Assembly: GCA_037039925.1 (NCBI GenBank)
Contig: JAXRKP010000553.1
Coordinates: forward strand, 41,001 to 105,000
DNA: 64,000 bases
Source: Doris montereyensis
Taxonomy: Eukaryota > Mollusca > Gastropoda > Nudibranchia > Dorididae
Reading direction: 5' to 3'
Below, piece after piece: positions 12,201 to 55,405 of the stretch (position 1 is the stretch's first letter; every line of letters begins with the position of its first letter). Under the pieces are notes generated by a model that saw only the letters and a program-made list of their open reading frames with translations, ran no database searches and was not told the DNA's origin. The position numbers and the translations under genes were made by a program.

Positions 12201-12607
12201 TAGCGCTAGCTGTGAGACACAACTGTAGACATGACAGTGATGAGTGGGAGTATGAGGGGCGAGAGGGGGGGGAGATATTAATGCAAATTTGAATTTGTAT
12301 TAGATTCAGATCTTACGGGCTGCTCGTAAACAGACCGATAGCGGAGTGACAATGGTTTTGAAATCTTCTTTAACTGTTGACATCTCTCATTCCCAGCCCT
12401 TTGCAGGTTTTCTTCAATACACCCACCCTTCTTTTTTCTTGCAGCACCCATATCCCTTTCTTTTTACATCAACCCTTTTGAGCACGTACCCAACTAACTC
12501 AGTTCATTATCCCACCCTCTCCTTTCACCACGATCATTGTCTCTATGTCCATTCCCCCCCCTTTTTCTCTCTCCTCTTTCTTTGTTTATGTCTGTCTACC
12601 CTCTCTC
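12201..12607. other. Non-repetitive spacer
   Basis: I see nothing coding. Pyrimidine content rises toward the CT tract. Confidence 0.45.
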
Positions 12608-13265
<658 letters not shown>

Positions 13266-13294
13266 CACTAGTTAAGGTAATTTTCTAGATAATA

Positions 13295-13655
13295 TGAAAG
13301 CCCCATAGAAACAAAGACGAGACAAATACAAGGAATAGACAGAAAAACATCCTGGCCACCATGGGAATCGAACCCGCGACCTCTGTTAGTATCCATCGCC
13401 TCGCTATGAAAAGCGTGCTACCAACCAAACTAACTACGCACAAGCTTTCTTGGGAAGGGCAGTTAGCTCGGTTGTAGCACGCTTTCTATGCTTTCATGGC
13501 AAGACGATGGTGCCGACGCAGAGGTCGCAGGTGCGATCCCCTATGGTGGCCAGGATTTTTTCTGTCTATTCCTTGTATTTGTTTCGTCTTGTTCCTATGG
13601 GACTTTCATATTATCTTGTGTCATTACCTTTATTATTATTATTACTTTCCTGATT
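13295..13655. mobile_element. Head-to-head SINE pair (family A), complete
   Basis: 13,295-13,445 is an antisense SINE with the reverse complement of a B box (gggaatcgaaccc) and a head ending accaaactaac. 13,450-13,655 is a sense copy with an A-box-like tagctcggttgtagcacg, a degenerate B box (aggtgcgatcccc) and the tail ttccttgtatttgtttcgtc. The two heads face each other about 10 bp apart, so the locus is a near-palindrome able to fold into a long hairpin. Layout matches 480-705. Confidence 0.82.
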
Positions 13656-14084
13656 TATAGTCATCACGGTGATAATAAAAGAAGCATCAAATTCTCATCT
13701 ACACCGTAACACTTCTCAGAAACATTGTTACGCTATGGCTACGATGGAAAAGATTAGTTGCGTTGGTCAGTGATCGCCGATACTTTCGGGTTGAATAAGT
13801 TCTCCAAGTCGAAAGGTAAGAGTACTTGTTTATTGAATATCGTCGGCCGATAGTACACGATTGAGTGTGATAGTCAAATTTTGAGCACGAGCAAAGCTTC
13901 GGATATGCGTCAACATTGTACTATAGTATCCGAACAGTGTGGGTTTTATTGGGAGCCGGGTCCGAATAACCATTTTGTTAGGAGAAGGAGACGTGTCATG
14001 AGACACTCTTGAAGCGATCTGTCTGATTGATTTCCACTTACACACACAGTTTCGTCTTTGAAGGACACAACATATGCAATGACT
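13656..14084. other. Unassigned spacer
   Basis: No supported gene. A 98-codon minus-strand frame at 13,830-14,126 lacks recognisable motifs. Confidence 0.4.
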
Positions 14085-14600
14085 GTATATAGATTCTAGA
14101 TCTAGATCTACATCTATCTTAAACACTTGTGATATTATTATTTCTAGGTATTGATGGGAAGTTTGGAGGAATCGGAATCCTTTACTTTCAGAACGATCTT
14201 GATTCTGAAACTAATTGAAACTGTTTCGGGTTAGTCTATCACATTCAATTTGCTGCTGTATTCTCGACTTGAAAGGTCTGAATAAGTATATTTGGAAAGT
14301 GAAACCATATTTGCTTACAGATCTACTAGATCATCTAGAATCTAGGATTTATATTTTATGTAGGCTATATTTAGATCTAGATAGAATCTACATCTAGATC
14401 TAGATCTAGATTAGATTATACATATTATTGATCTTGATCTTTTGCTTGCTCTGCAATTGAATTCTTAAGTGTCTCTTTTGTGATAGACCTATGTGTGAGA
14501 TGTACAGGTAGGTAAAGAGGACTTGGGTTGAAATTTTAATGCATTCTACAACTCATAATTATCAGATAGATCTAGATCTAATGAAGTGGAACCACTCTAA
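14085..14600. repeat. TCTAGA/GATCTA-rich palindromic cluster
   Basis: Runs such as tctagatctagatct recur at about 14,094-14,112, 14,318-14,345, 14,374-14,412 and 14,567-14,578. The six-base word is its own reverse complement, so each run is a small palindrome. Function unknown. Confidence 0.7.
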
Positions 14601-14689
14601 TCAGGAAATCTCAGGGATTGTGATATTGTCCTGGTTAGCCAGATTTCCAGGGAACCTTGGTTTTCCCTCAACAGTTTAAAGGTACCTAA

Positions 14690-17600
14690 GCTTTCTCCAG
14701 GCTGCCCTGTGGTGACATTTTCTGTTTCCTTCCTTTCTTTCTTTCTTTATCAGCTCCCATTCTACCTTCCGGTGTAGGGGTTTTAGATGCCCGAAATGAT
14801 CTTTCTTCAGGCTGCCCTGTCCTGACATTTTCTGTTTCCTTACGTGAAAGTTAAATTTCTTTTCGTTAATGCCTCTTTTATATTTTCTTCCCACTTTCTC
14901 TGACGTCTGCCTTTTGGTCTTTTACCTTGAGTTTCAGCACTGTATACTGATTTAGCTATTCTATTGTCATTTATTCTGTTAAATTTAACATGCCCAAACC
15001 ATCTCAGTTGATTCAGTTCTATCTTAGTTTTTATTCTATCTGCTTTGGTTTGATCTCTTATTGTTGTGTTTTTGATTTTGTCCCTTTTAGTTTTCCCTAC
15101 TACTCTTCTTAGATATTTCATTTTAGGCTGCTTGCACTCTACTGTATTCCCTACTCTCTAAAGTCCAGGTTTCACTGCCATAGAGGAGAGTACGACAATA
15201 AACTGTGTTGTATACTGCCATTTTGGTTTTTGTTGACAATTCTTGTTTACCTACAAATGCCTTTCCTAGATGGTCATATATTGCACTTGCCTTTTGGATT
15301 CTCTGGCTGATTTCTTCTCTTAGTTTTCCTCTGAGTTAATCATTACTCCTAAGTAATTGTAGCTTTGAACTTGTTCTAAATTCTCCCTGCCTAATTTAAG
15401 ATTTGTGTTATAGCTTCCTAATTACTGGCATTGTTTTGGTTTTCTTTGAATTTACTCTCATTCTTCTTTTATTTAATTCATTATTCATCATGTTGATATT
15501 TGACTGGAAGTCCCTTTCTGATTTTCCAAACAGAATTAAATCATCAGCAAATCAAAGCATTGATACATTTACTGGTTTGAGCTTCCCATACCCACATTCA
15601 TTTTATTCATGTTTGAGGATGCCTTTGACTGAATCCATAAATGTGATAAACAAAAGAGGACTAAAGATACAACCCCTGTTTTACTCCTATATCTACATCA
15701 AATTCTGCAGATACATTTTCAGCTACTCTCCTGCACATGTTGGTTTATTGTAAAAACTGTTAATGGTTTCTATTAAATTTTGCTCTACGTTGTGTTCTTT
15801 TAAAGACTGCCATAGTTCGTCCCTCCTCACAGTATCAAATGCATTTTCTAAGTCAATAAAACACAGGTGCAAGTCAATGTTTCTCTCAAGAAAGTTTCTA
15901 TTATTTGTCTAATTGTAAATATGTGATCTTGTACACTTCTACCTGGTCTAAATCCATCTGGTCTTCTTCAATCTGATCCTCTACTCTTTTCCTTAGTCTC
16001 ATTTCAGAATCCTGGCATACACTTTTCCTGGTACGCTAAGTAGTGATATCCCTCTATAGTTTTGAGCATTCCATAGTTGATCCTTTCTTATGTATTGGTA
16101 CTACCAGTTCCTTTTTCCAGTTGTCTGGCACCTGTTTGGACTTCCATGCTTGTTGACATATTGCATGTAGTAGTTTGTCTGCCTCTCCCTTGGTTTTTAA
16201 TCATTTCTGGATAAACTTGATCTGCTCCTGGGGCTTTTCCTAATTTCACTTTTTTCTTATAGCTGTTTGAAGTTCTTCCATTGAGATATCTACATCTTCA
16301 GCTGTCTCATCTGATTACTTGTCACTCTTAACAATTGATCTGTACTCCTTGTTTCATATGTTTTGGAGGGATTATGTAATTGGTGAAAATACATTCCTCC
16401 ACATTTCCATGATTTCACTGTCTCGTTTCATTATTTCTCCTTTGGCGTTCTTAATTTGTCATATTGGGCATGGTTTGGTCTTTCTCATGCTCTTCATTGC
16501 TCCCCAGAACAGCTTTTGATTTCCTTGATAGCTTTCTTGAAGTCTTTGTTTCAACTCTTATCCACAGTTCCTGTTTGCTTTCCTAACTTCCTCTTTGGCT
16601 TATAGTTCTTTTTACTCACGTGATCTATCCTTTCCTCTGATCTCTTTGTTTGCAAGTATTTCCTCCAGGCATCCTTCTTTCTTTGATCTTAGTCTTGACA
16701 TTCTCATTCCACCATGCTGTTCTTTACCTATCTCCTTTAATTTGTTTCCTACCACAGGCCTCTTTAGTACAACTGAGGAGTGTATACGTTTGCCACTTTT
16801 CTTCTATTGTGCTTTCCTTCAGATCCATCTGCCTTTTACCGATATATCTTGTTATCCTGGATTGGTATATTTGTTTTACTTTTGCTTTATTTAGTTCTTC
16901 TATTTTGAGTTTAGTAGCTTTCTTCTGTTTCCTTTTCTATTTGTTTTTCTTTAGTTAATAATATCATTTTGGCTATCTTTAGGTGATGATTACTAAATAT
17001 TTTAGCTCTCTCTCTTTACTCTTGCATCCATTGTACTGCAAAAAAGGGAGCTGCTAACTATTATGTAGTTCATGGTTACTTTTCATTTCACATCTGTCTT
17101 GGTTACTCTTGTTTATTTGTGGATATCTTTATGAAAAAATGTGTTAGCTGTTTTCTTGTCATTCTTTAAACTAAAAATCTATTAGTCTCTCTCCACTTGG
17201 AGAAGTTGTTGTCTCTCTTCTTGCCTCTTACTCCTCCTGATGTTTCTACATTGTTGCCTACCCTAGCGTGTAAATTTCTAAAACCATTAGTTCCTGTTTT
17301 GAGTTTGGAGATCCTCTGCAGCCATTAGTAAATCGTTTTTCGAAGATATCTTTTTTCTTCTTTGGTGGCATTTTTGTTTGGTCCAAGCTATTAATAATTT
17401 AATTTCTCTTCCTTTTGCTTAATATTTACCTCAATAGTCATGGGTTTATAAATTTCCAACTTCTAGTAGCTGCCTTTTGTGCATTAGGAGGCCTACTCCT
17501 ACTCTAGCTCTATCTTTGACATCTACTCTGAGAAGATTAAAGTATGATTTGGTCCTATATATTTTCTATTCCTTGTCCTTTTTATTTGTTTCTGTAATAG

Positions 17601-17700
17601 CCAAAATGTCATTTGAATTTTCATTTCTTCAGCTATTAACTTTTTTCCATTTATTGCCCTGAACATTTTCATGTTCCAAAATCACAGTCCGTGTTCCAGA
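14690..17700 (-). pseudogene. Decayed non-LTR retrotransposon (endonuclease plus reverse transcriptase)
   Basis: Read on the minus strand from 17,620 downwards: an AP-endonuclease start (ILAITETNKKDKE, then DRARVGVGLLMHKR), EDVDISMEELQTAI near 16,300, and a reverse transcriptase with GFRPGRSVQDHIFTIRQII near 15,950. Then come LHLCFIDLENAFDTVRRDEL, the catalytic FADDLILFG near 15,550, and finally LRWFGHV with GKRPKGRRQRKW near 15,010-14,900, a C-terminal signature of LINEs related to RTE and craniofacial-development-protein-like families. Many stops and frame shifts make it inactive. Exact 5' and 3' ends are not resolved. Confidence 0.85.
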
Positions 17701-18189
17701 CTCATCTTGAAGAGTTTAAGCCGGATATATCATTATATGTATTGGTTTGAATCAGTTTGATTTTGGATAAGTAGGGTGTGCCCCTAGGTAGATAGGGGCT
17801 GCCACCTTGAGGCCCCCTACCGAGAGACCTTTCCCTTTTAGAGAAAAACATCGAAAAAGATATGTTCCCTGTCATTTCTTCGATAAGCCTGGTATCCCAA
17901 TCCCCGGGTTCCAGATTCAAGAGATTCCACTTGTAGGATTTAGATACCAGATATCCATCTAGATTATAAAGAAGGACTCCCATAGTTGGGCACACACCAC
18001 AGGACAGACTGATAAAGTCTGTTAAAGCAGAGAGAGTTTGCTTTCAGTTGCAGCAGTGTTCATGGCTGGTCTCTCGGTCAATTCCGTCAATATCTAAGTG
18101 TGCCAATGTTGCTCAAATTCGATAACATATCTAAAAAATCCAATACTTGCTAGCATATCCTCTCCTTGGGAGACAGAACCAGTGATGAC

Positions 18190-18660
<471 letters not shown>

Positions 18661-20436
18661 AATTTATGTTGGTTACATTTGCTGGATTTGATACTTCTTT
18701 CACCATATACACAGCAACGTTTATTGACACAAGCTGTATGAACCTTCATATGAGTTATTCCCAATGATGATGGATGTTGTTTATGATAAAATTCGGAAGG
18801 ATGTTAACATGTTATAAAACTGACAAAATTATGCTGGTCTAACCTAGGGCTTGAACAAACGCATAGAAGCGATTTCATCATTGTGTCCATAAAAATGAGT
18901 TAAATGACAAAACGTTATGTGGAAAGCAAACATATCTTTGAAAGTCACGAAATCAGTTGAAATAAATTGAATTCACCGCTTAGGTTTTGTACAATGAATT
19001 TGTAAAGATTGAAACATATTGTTAAACAAAGTTGCACATATGAATACTTTAAACATCATTTTCTCACAGACAATCAGGCATAGATAAAAATCAAAAGCTG
19101 AAACACAAAGGGCAAAGTAGCAACTTTTATGTGGCAGGTAACACTCTAGTATACATGAAGTGATGCGCTGTAACTTGAGTATCACATCTATCAAATTGCA
19201 GGAAAGATAACACTCCGAGTGTACGCTGTAACCTGGATCACATCTATCAAATTGCAGGAAAGAGTTTCACATCTATCAAATTGCAGAGAATGATAGCACT
19301 CGCTGAAACTGAAATGTACAGGGTCAACCCACAGTTAATGGCTTTTACAGTTGCGGGGTCAAACTAAGTGATCCAATTTAAAGAGACTGAGATGGCGTGT
19401 GGGATATATGCAGAAGCACTTGCGCATCCCGGCTTTTGAGGTACATGTAACATTGGCTATTTTTAATAGGAATCAAGTTTAAAAAACGGAAATGTTCAGA
19501 GGGGGTCTCCTCTGCTTACCTGGGAATCCAGGGAGAGAAAATAGGAGCGTTTCAGGGGTATCTCCCCACCCTGATTGCATGGAGCTCAGTGAAAAAATGG
19601 GAGGTTGGGAATGGGTGAAGGGTTTCAGAGGGCCTCCCCTCTGAATAAAATATGATAAGATAGATAGATCAATACTCAATGAATTACATGTTCTTGGGTA
19701 TCTATACCTGATAGTGAATACTGCGGTATTAGGCATAATAAGTTTAAACCACTTGGCCAGTTTTCAGTTGCAATCGTTCCCAGAATACATATGTAAACAA
19801 ACAAGACATCAATTGTTAAGGAGTGCCTAGAGTGGTTAGTCCCAGTACAATATGTCATACAGTCCGATGTCATTGACGTCTGAACTGCTTTATTCAAATG
19901 AATGATCCATCGTCTTGAATTTCACACCGTGTCAGATTGGGAAATGACCATAACCTTCTCATATATTACCCCATAAAATTGTGCTGCAACTGAGAACACC
20001 CTCTCAGTCCACGCTCTGTTTTTATTCCTTCACACAAAACCAAGCCCCAACTTTTATGTCACCCCATTAAACAAAAAAGCATCTCTATTATCGCCCTTGG
20101 GTGTGCCTGACTACAAAACTCCTTGCCATGAAACTTAGCAATCAGCCTAAACATAGATCCATCGTTACTAACAACAAAGTTTCTAGAAAAATTTGAACAT
20201 TTTTAAAAATTATAATTGATCAAAATCAATCTCATTTGTGAAAGCTAAAGGAACACAGTATTTGTTACTAGCAAAGGTAACGTCTCAGTGTGAGGGCAAC
20301 AATAAGAAGCCATGTGATTGCTGTGTTTGTTTAGCTTGGTCGACGAGGATAAGTCTCCCAGGATGGGACCATCACTTCATTCTCTCTTATTTAGTACAAG
20401 ACTGTAAAGGATATTTTTAAAGGCTGAGGAACTGCA
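18661..20436. other. Unassigned intergenic sequence
   Basis: No gene recognised. A short imprecise duplication around 19,190-19,280 repeats cacatctatcaaattgcagg three times. Open frames of 60-85 codons on both strands show no family motif. Confidence 0.45.
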
Positions 20437-21232
20437 AAAATGCAGTACGGTCGAACTCATTGTTAATCCAACTCTTGTAGGAATAGGCACAAAATTTGGA
20501 TAAACCAAGAATTTGGATTAACCAAAAATTGCTTAATTTGATCTAGTTACAGTTGTGGGATGTTAAATATTTATATTGAGTGCAATTTTTGTATATACAT
20601 GCTATAATATACGATGAATCTGCAATCTGCGTCCCCAATTCATCCCAATCGATCAGACGGAAACAATGAAACGCTTGACCAGTTTTAGGGCCGTCTGGTC
20701 TAGACAGCGGAATCGTTGCTTCATTGATGTCATTTCCTTTGATTTCTGTCTAAACAGCTTGAAACGCATTTTTACAAATATTCGTTTCCACCTTGGTCCA
20801 TCCGCCACGTCGTCACAGCCGCCTACTACAATAGACTTAGTTACGTCAACAGATGACCGGTCCAATTGACACCAACCGACAGCGTCTAACGTGTGAATGG
20901 TGTTAAGTGTATACTATAGTACTTCATGTATTAGCACTATCGTGTTCAACGGTGTGGTATCTATTCGTTTTTTTAGCCTTATAGAAATTAACCAGTAGCC
21001 TTTGTGGTAATAATATGAGGTTTTGCCTTCATTTATGACGGGATTCTAGCAAATCTTTGATTTTTTTCTCCATGGACCGTAAAATTTGATTGATGAAGCA
21101 TTCGCGATTTATATTGACCGGTTCAAATATATACAAAAAATTCTTTTTCATTAAAAAAAAAATGGGAATAGCCAGAACTGTGGTAAATCCGAATTTGGAA
21201 TAAGCGTGTCCGACTGGGTCTCTGAAAAGTGT
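20437..21232. mobile_element. Short inverted-repeat DNA transposon, pogo/Tigger-like
   Basis: The left end (cggtcgaactcattgttaat at about 20,449) and the reverse complement of the right end (about 21,180-21,222) share gtcg, then ggataaaccaagaattt-like and ggaata blocks, indicating imperfect terminal inverted repeats. The interior (20,650-20,870) keeps open frames of 67-70 codons on both strands, but I recognise no transposase catalytic motif. Probably non-autonomous. The assignment to pogo/Tigger rests on resemblance of the ends only. Confidence 0.5.
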
Positions 21233-22229
21233 CATCACTTAATGTTTTAGATTGACCGATAATTTTTAAAAACTGGATCCTTGGAAAGTATCATCACTTA
21301 ATGTTTTAGATTGACCGATAATTTAAAACTACTGGAAGAAGTTCAAGTGGGAACCCCAAAGGAAGTAATAAGTATTGAAAACACTGAGATCCATCACAAT
21401 CCCTAAACTATCCATTAAATTGGTCACTTTAATAAATTACTGGTTCGGTGGTTTGGTGAGTCAGTTTCAGGGGTTCAGCAGAGATGTGTGTGTCTGTCTG
21501 TTACTTTTCCAATCATGAAGTAATACGCGCATGAAACTTGCAGGGTTCAGCACCTCCAGCAAGGTTCAGAACCACTGCTTTAAATGTAGACTCTCATTTT
21601 AGTGCCTTTCAGATATTCTCGTTTTATTTTTTATTAACAATACTGTTATTTTGCTTTATTTCTTAGGGGGAATATGTGAAAAATGCATGAATCATTGATC
21701 ATGATATGCAAAATTATGCAAATTATGTACTTAAGAAATTTTTTTTAAAATGAAAAAATAGATTCTGTAACTAAAAATACAGTGGGGTTCCAAGTTCCAT
21801 TCATAAAGCTCTACTTTTTATAAAGGTAATTGACAAGTGGATTTATGAAAAATCAGCAAATTGAGGTCTAGTTCTTCAATCTTTTATATAAAGTGTATAC
21901 CCATTGCTACCAACTTGTAAGGGTCATACCGTTTTCATTTCTCATCTGATTTGGAAAGAGTAAAAAGTTTGTCCTTAAATTTAACTAAATAAACCGTATA
22001 TATATATATAGACATGACAAATAACCTATTTTGTTGAAAAAAATATTTTAGTGATTTGAAATTAAGTAGGAAATCTGCATGCTCCCTGCACCAGAATAAC
22101 ATTATTGAAAGGAAGTCATTTGATGAGGTTGTATGAAAAGGAGATTCTAAGAAATAATAGATTTCATGATTAACATTTACACAAAGCATAACCTGTTGAG
22201 ATAGCTGACTGTAATCCTGTGCTCTTTAG
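21233..22229. other. AT-rich spacer with a 58-bp duplication
   Basis: At 21,230-21,325 a segment (catcacttaatgttttagat, tgaccgataattt) occurs twice, about 58 bp apart. Beyond it I see no gene, only AT-rich sequence and a short (TA)n near 22,000. Confidence 0.5.
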
Positions 22230-22505
22230 AGTAAAGTAAGTAAAGTAAATCCCATGCCCAGAGTTGAGCGTAGGGAGCATCAGGAGTAGAGTCGTAGTTT
22301 TACTTGGCATATAGCATGATGGGGTAGATTGTCATTGCTTTCCGCGCCGCCTTTACTTTTGCAAAGTCTGAAAAGACCTCTCTACCTATTTCGCTGCTGG
22401 ACTGACAGGAGGGCCAGAAAAATGTGCCCCAGCTGGGAATCAAACTCCGGCCTCCTACATGGTAGTCAAATGCTCTAACGCCTGAGCTACCAGTGCCTCT
22501 TTATA
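22230..22505 (-). mobile_element. tRNA-derived SINE, near complete (family B)
   Basis: On the minus strand the head at 22,500-22,420 has an A box (tggtagctcaggcgttagag) and a B box (gagtttgattccc) spaced as in a tRNA gene. The body and tail down to 22,230 match 1,625-1,790. It is not a working tRNA gene, because the stems do not close and SINE body follows directly. Confidence 0.8.
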
Positions 22506-22594
22506 GTAAAGTAGGGCACTTTAAGCATTCACTAAATTCGCCACCTTTATCGACCCCCGACATTGAAATGGAGTAACCTTCTATATTTTATTGG

Positions 22595-22700
22595 GTGAGT
22601 CTGTACAAAGGGTGAGTCTATCTCTGTACAAAGGGTGAGTCTATCTCTGTACAAAGGGGTGAGTCTATCTCTGTACAAAGGGTGAGTCTATCTCTGTACA
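22595..22700. repeat. 24-bp short tandem repeat
   Basis: Four to five copies of gtacaaagggtgagtctatc plus tct. One copy has an extra g. Confidence 0.9.
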
Positions 22701-24269
22701 TTTGATTTGACACACTGCTTTCCAACTTCTCTTCACATTCCAATCAAAGAATTCATTCCCACACTCGGAAAATTCCACCAGCTTCCCAGCCTCTTCACTC
22801 CGTAGACTTCTTTGTTCATTTACACAGCACATGGTATCTTACATTTACGCTCAAGTCTTCGTCACATTGCTCTGTGGCTAATACATATACATTTCTTTAT
22901 TTTCCTTTGTCTCTTCAGATTTGTTTTGTTTGTCTTATTTTATAGTATAAAAAGCAAACAAAGTTTGTTCTTAGCAGAATCTAAAAAAAAATTTTTAAAT
23001 CAGGTTAGCTGCTTGCTGATTGGGAAAATGGCGATAACCTACTGGCAACTTTGTCAGCTTGTACATGTATTATTGAATATTTTTCTTGATGTGTTTTTTC
23101 TTCTTCATGGTACCTATTTTCTGTTCTTGTTTATTTCAAAATGGGAAGAAAGGCAAAAGGAAGCTGTAACTAGTATTCCGTGAAATGACCTAAAGAATAC
23201 CATCAAGCCTTTAGGGAGGCAAAATTGTGACAATCGTCTGAATGGAGATTAGGCAAGGGCTCATATCTAAAGAGCAACAAAAAGCCAAAAACAACAAAAA
23301 CAAACAAAAATAGCTTCTTCAGATCCCTTCAAGTCCCACCAAAAACAAAGCAAACACAACAAATAATTGAATTAACAGTAAACTTCACTATCACGAATTT
23401 ACTGAAAACGATGGCAACTTTAGCCGACTGTGGTGAATTTCCCCACTTCACGATTTTGCGACTAGAACACCGATAATTAAATGTTATGAAGCTAAATCCA
23501 ACCAAATTTACAATAGAGTAGCACCAGACTGAGTGACGAAAATAGCCCTCCTGTTTTCATTGTGTGGTGTGGTATTCATGATACGAGGAGCTCGTCAGTA
23601 GGGAGTGGTCTCAGGGTTGCGAAACAACCAGACTCTATTAATTCTTATTCTGTCTTGTTTTTAAAAAAATCATTTCAGATGGAAATATTCATGAACTGTG
23701 TTCAGTATAGCTCAAGCACCGTGCCGTGCGACCTCCTTTTCCTCCCTTGATCTCCAACTCTACCTAGTGCATGCCTTATGAGAGCGTAATGTTAAGCATA
23801 ATAAATAATGTCATCCAACAAAAAGGTCAGCTCAGGCCGTAACTTTCATTTTCCAGAGTCATTTGGAAAAGGCCTTCATTTGTTCTTGATTTTGAAAACC
23901 CAGATCTGATGATTTGGTGTTATGATCATAGCAGAAAGATTGGATTGTGTACTTTAATCTACAGTATCTAGCAACCTAGGATTTCTGTATAGGCCTAATA
24001 CATATAATTTGTTGCAGCTGTTTCATCATCCATTTTTGCATTCAATGATCCTTACTCGGTAATATTATCTGGTCCCTTGAGAGTTTTCCGATAAGCAAAA
24101 GATATGAAATCCACACTCATGAATTCTTCTGCTTTATTGTTTGGTTGGTTTTTTTTACTAAAGAATTAATCAAGATGAATAATTTACACGTTTAAATAAA
24201 GATGGATTTATAGTCTGTATCCCTGCACAAGTGCAAGTTTACCGACTGTACATCATTTATCCTCTAGCA
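22701..24269. other. Upstream spacer, possible 5' part of the helicase gene
   Basis: Because the zinc-finger exon at 24,745 starts mid-codon, earlier exons must lie upstream. I found no convincing one here. A 123-codon frame at 22,812-23,183 is hydrophobic and AT-driven and has no motif. Confidence 0.4.
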
Positions 24270-24540
24270 CACCATTTCATTCGAAGCCCTTCTCAACTCC
24301 CGGGGAGTATTCAGTACGTAAGCCTGTTAGGGCTTTTCATACTAACACTGACTAGATCTTTTCCTTTCTATAGCTGGGTACTCATTCACACCTGAGTCAA
24401 GTGAGGAAAGTAGAGTGAAGTACCTTCCTAAGAGTACAACATTGTGGGGAAGAAGAAACAAAACCTATGCCAGCCGAGCTTGAACCAGTGTCATCGTCAT
24501 TATCAGCTCACAACACTACGGTTCAGCTACATCGCCCCAT
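24270..24540 (-). mobile_element. SINE copy (family D) just upstream of the helicase exon
   Basis: The minus strand has an A-box-like gatgtagctgaaccgtagtg and a B-box-like ctggttcaagctc at about 24,540-24,475. The body (tactcattcacacctgagtc and ccttctcaactccc) matches 41,890-42,040 in a downstream intron of the same gene. Confidence 0.65.
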
Positions 24541-24744
24541 AATATATCATGATAATAATCTGGCCCCGAAAGACTTCATTCACACTTGTTCATAGTCATA
24601 GTTTCATTTTAAAAACAATGCTCTCTCAGATGGATATCTATAACTTTTGTAGCCTTCCTCTTTCCATTCCCCTCTTTCTCGCCTCCCCCCTCCCCATCTA
24701 TTTTCTTCCTGATTTGTAAAAACTTTGTGCTCTCCTATTCACAG

Positions 24745-53835
<29,091 letters not shown>

Positions 53836-54105
53836 ACTTTTGTGGAACTTCTGTGTCTAAATTCAGTATCGGTACCTTAAGATTTTATTGTCATGAGTAC
53901 ATAAAATTTCTGTATCCCTTGGCTTCTTTGTTGATGGGCATTAAAGTTCAGCCGTCGTTTTGTTCCTTTCGTTTGTCTACCAGTATAAATGACATTATTA
54001 TTTTGCTTACTGTATACTGATATTTTCCCTTTAAATTGATAGTGGAGACTGGATACTTACTCACTCTTAAAAAGACATCAGTTTTAGTTTAGCATATATT
54101 GATGG
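53836..54105. other. Spacer after the helicase stop
   Basis: About 270 bp without coding signal or a clear polyadenylation signal. Confidence 0.4.
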
Positions 54106-54109
54106 TTGC

Positions 54110-55260
54110 TTTCTGTTGTCACACGGGCGGTCGGTGGACCCTACTGCTAGGTTCTACTTTTTCCTTTCACTCTTTTAAACGTGTCTGTCATTTTGGTTTC
54201 CTTTGTTGTGGTAAGATGCTAGGTTGTACTTCTTTCTCTCACTCTTTTAAACGTGTCTGTCATTTTGGTTTCCCTTCATTGTGGGAAGATGGCAGGTTCT
54301 ACTTCTTTCCTCTCACTCTTTTAAACGTGTCTGTCATTTTAGTTTCCTTTGTTGTGGGAAGATGGCAGGTTCTACTTCTTTCCTCTCACTCTTTTAAACG
54401 TGTCTGTCATTTTAGTTTCCTTTGTTGTGGGAAGATGGCAGGTTCTACTTCTTTCCTTTCACTCTTTTAAACGTGTCTGTCATTTTGGTTTCCTTTGTTG
54501 TGGTAAGATGCTAGGTTGTACTTCTTTCCTCTCACTCTTTTAAACGTGTCTGTCATTTTGGTTTCCTTCATTGTGGGAAGATGGCAGGTTCTACTTCTTT
54601 CCTCTCACTCTTTTAAACGTGTCTGTCATTTTAGTTTCCTTTGTTGTGGGAAGATGGCAGGTTCTACTTCTTTCCTCTCACTCTTTTAAACGTGTCTGTC
54701 ATTTTAGTTTCCTTTGTTGTGGGAAGATGGCAGGTTCTACTTCTTTCCTTTCACTCTTTTAAACGTGTCTGTCATTTTGGTTTCCTTTGTTGTGTAAGAT
54801 GCTAGGTTCTACTTCTTTCCTCTCACTCTTTTAAACGTGTCTGTCATTTTGGTTTTCCCTTCATTGTGGGAAGATGGCAGGTTCTACTTCTTCCTCTCAC
54901 TCTTTTAAACGTGTCTGTCATTTTAGTTTCCTTTGTTGTGGGAAGATGGCAGGTTCTACTTCTTTCCTCTCACTCTTTAAACGTGTCTGTCATTTTAGTT
55001 TCCTTTGTTGTGGGAAGATGGCAGGTTCTACTTCTTTCCTTTCACTCTTTTAAACGTGTCTGTCATTTTGGTTTCCTTTGTTGTGGTAAGATGCTAGGTT
55101 CTACTTCTTTCCTCTCACTCTTTTAAACGTGTCTGTCATTTTGGTTTCCTTTGTTGTGGTAAGATGCTAGGTTCTACTTCTTTCCTCTCACTTTTTAAAC
55201 GTGTCTGTCATTTTGGTTTCCTTTGTTGTGGGAAGATGCTAGGTTGTACTTCTTTCTTTC
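54110..55260. repeat. 73-bp minisatellite with four-unit higher-order repeat
   Basis: About 15 units of about 73 bp (ttctacttctttcctctcac, tcttttaaacgtgtctgtca, ttttagtttcctttgttgtg, ggaagatggcagg). A gctaggtt-type unit recurs every four units (near 54,220, 54,510, 54,800 and 55,090), giving a higher-order period of about 290 bp. The array merges at its right end into family E. Confidence 0.92.
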
Positions 55261-55405
55261 CTCTCACTCTTTCATTTGTCTTCCATCTTGTCATAATATA
55301 CTTAGAGATCACAACATACGGTGAATGGTGTGAATTTTAATAGAACAAGCAAATGCTGTTTCTTCTTACTTCATCCTGAGATTACCGCATTCGGTTGACG
55401 TGATG
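55260..55405. repeat. Interspersed repeat (family E), array-adjacent
   Basis: ctctcactctttcatttgtc, ttagagatcacaacatacgg and tgaattttaatagaacaagc follow the family order. A second fragment (cttcatcctgagattaccgc) lies at 55,367-55,400. Confidence 0.6.

Noticed and set aside
16319..16958. Plus-strand hydrophobic frames of 66-102 codons
   Set aside because: They are antisense to the decayed LINE; the minus strand carries the recognisable reverse transcriptase blocks.
22420..22500. Functional tRNA gene (also 540-615, 13,455-13,545 and 40,120-40,200)
   Set aside because: A and B boxes are present, but the acceptor and other stems do not form and SINE body follows immediately.
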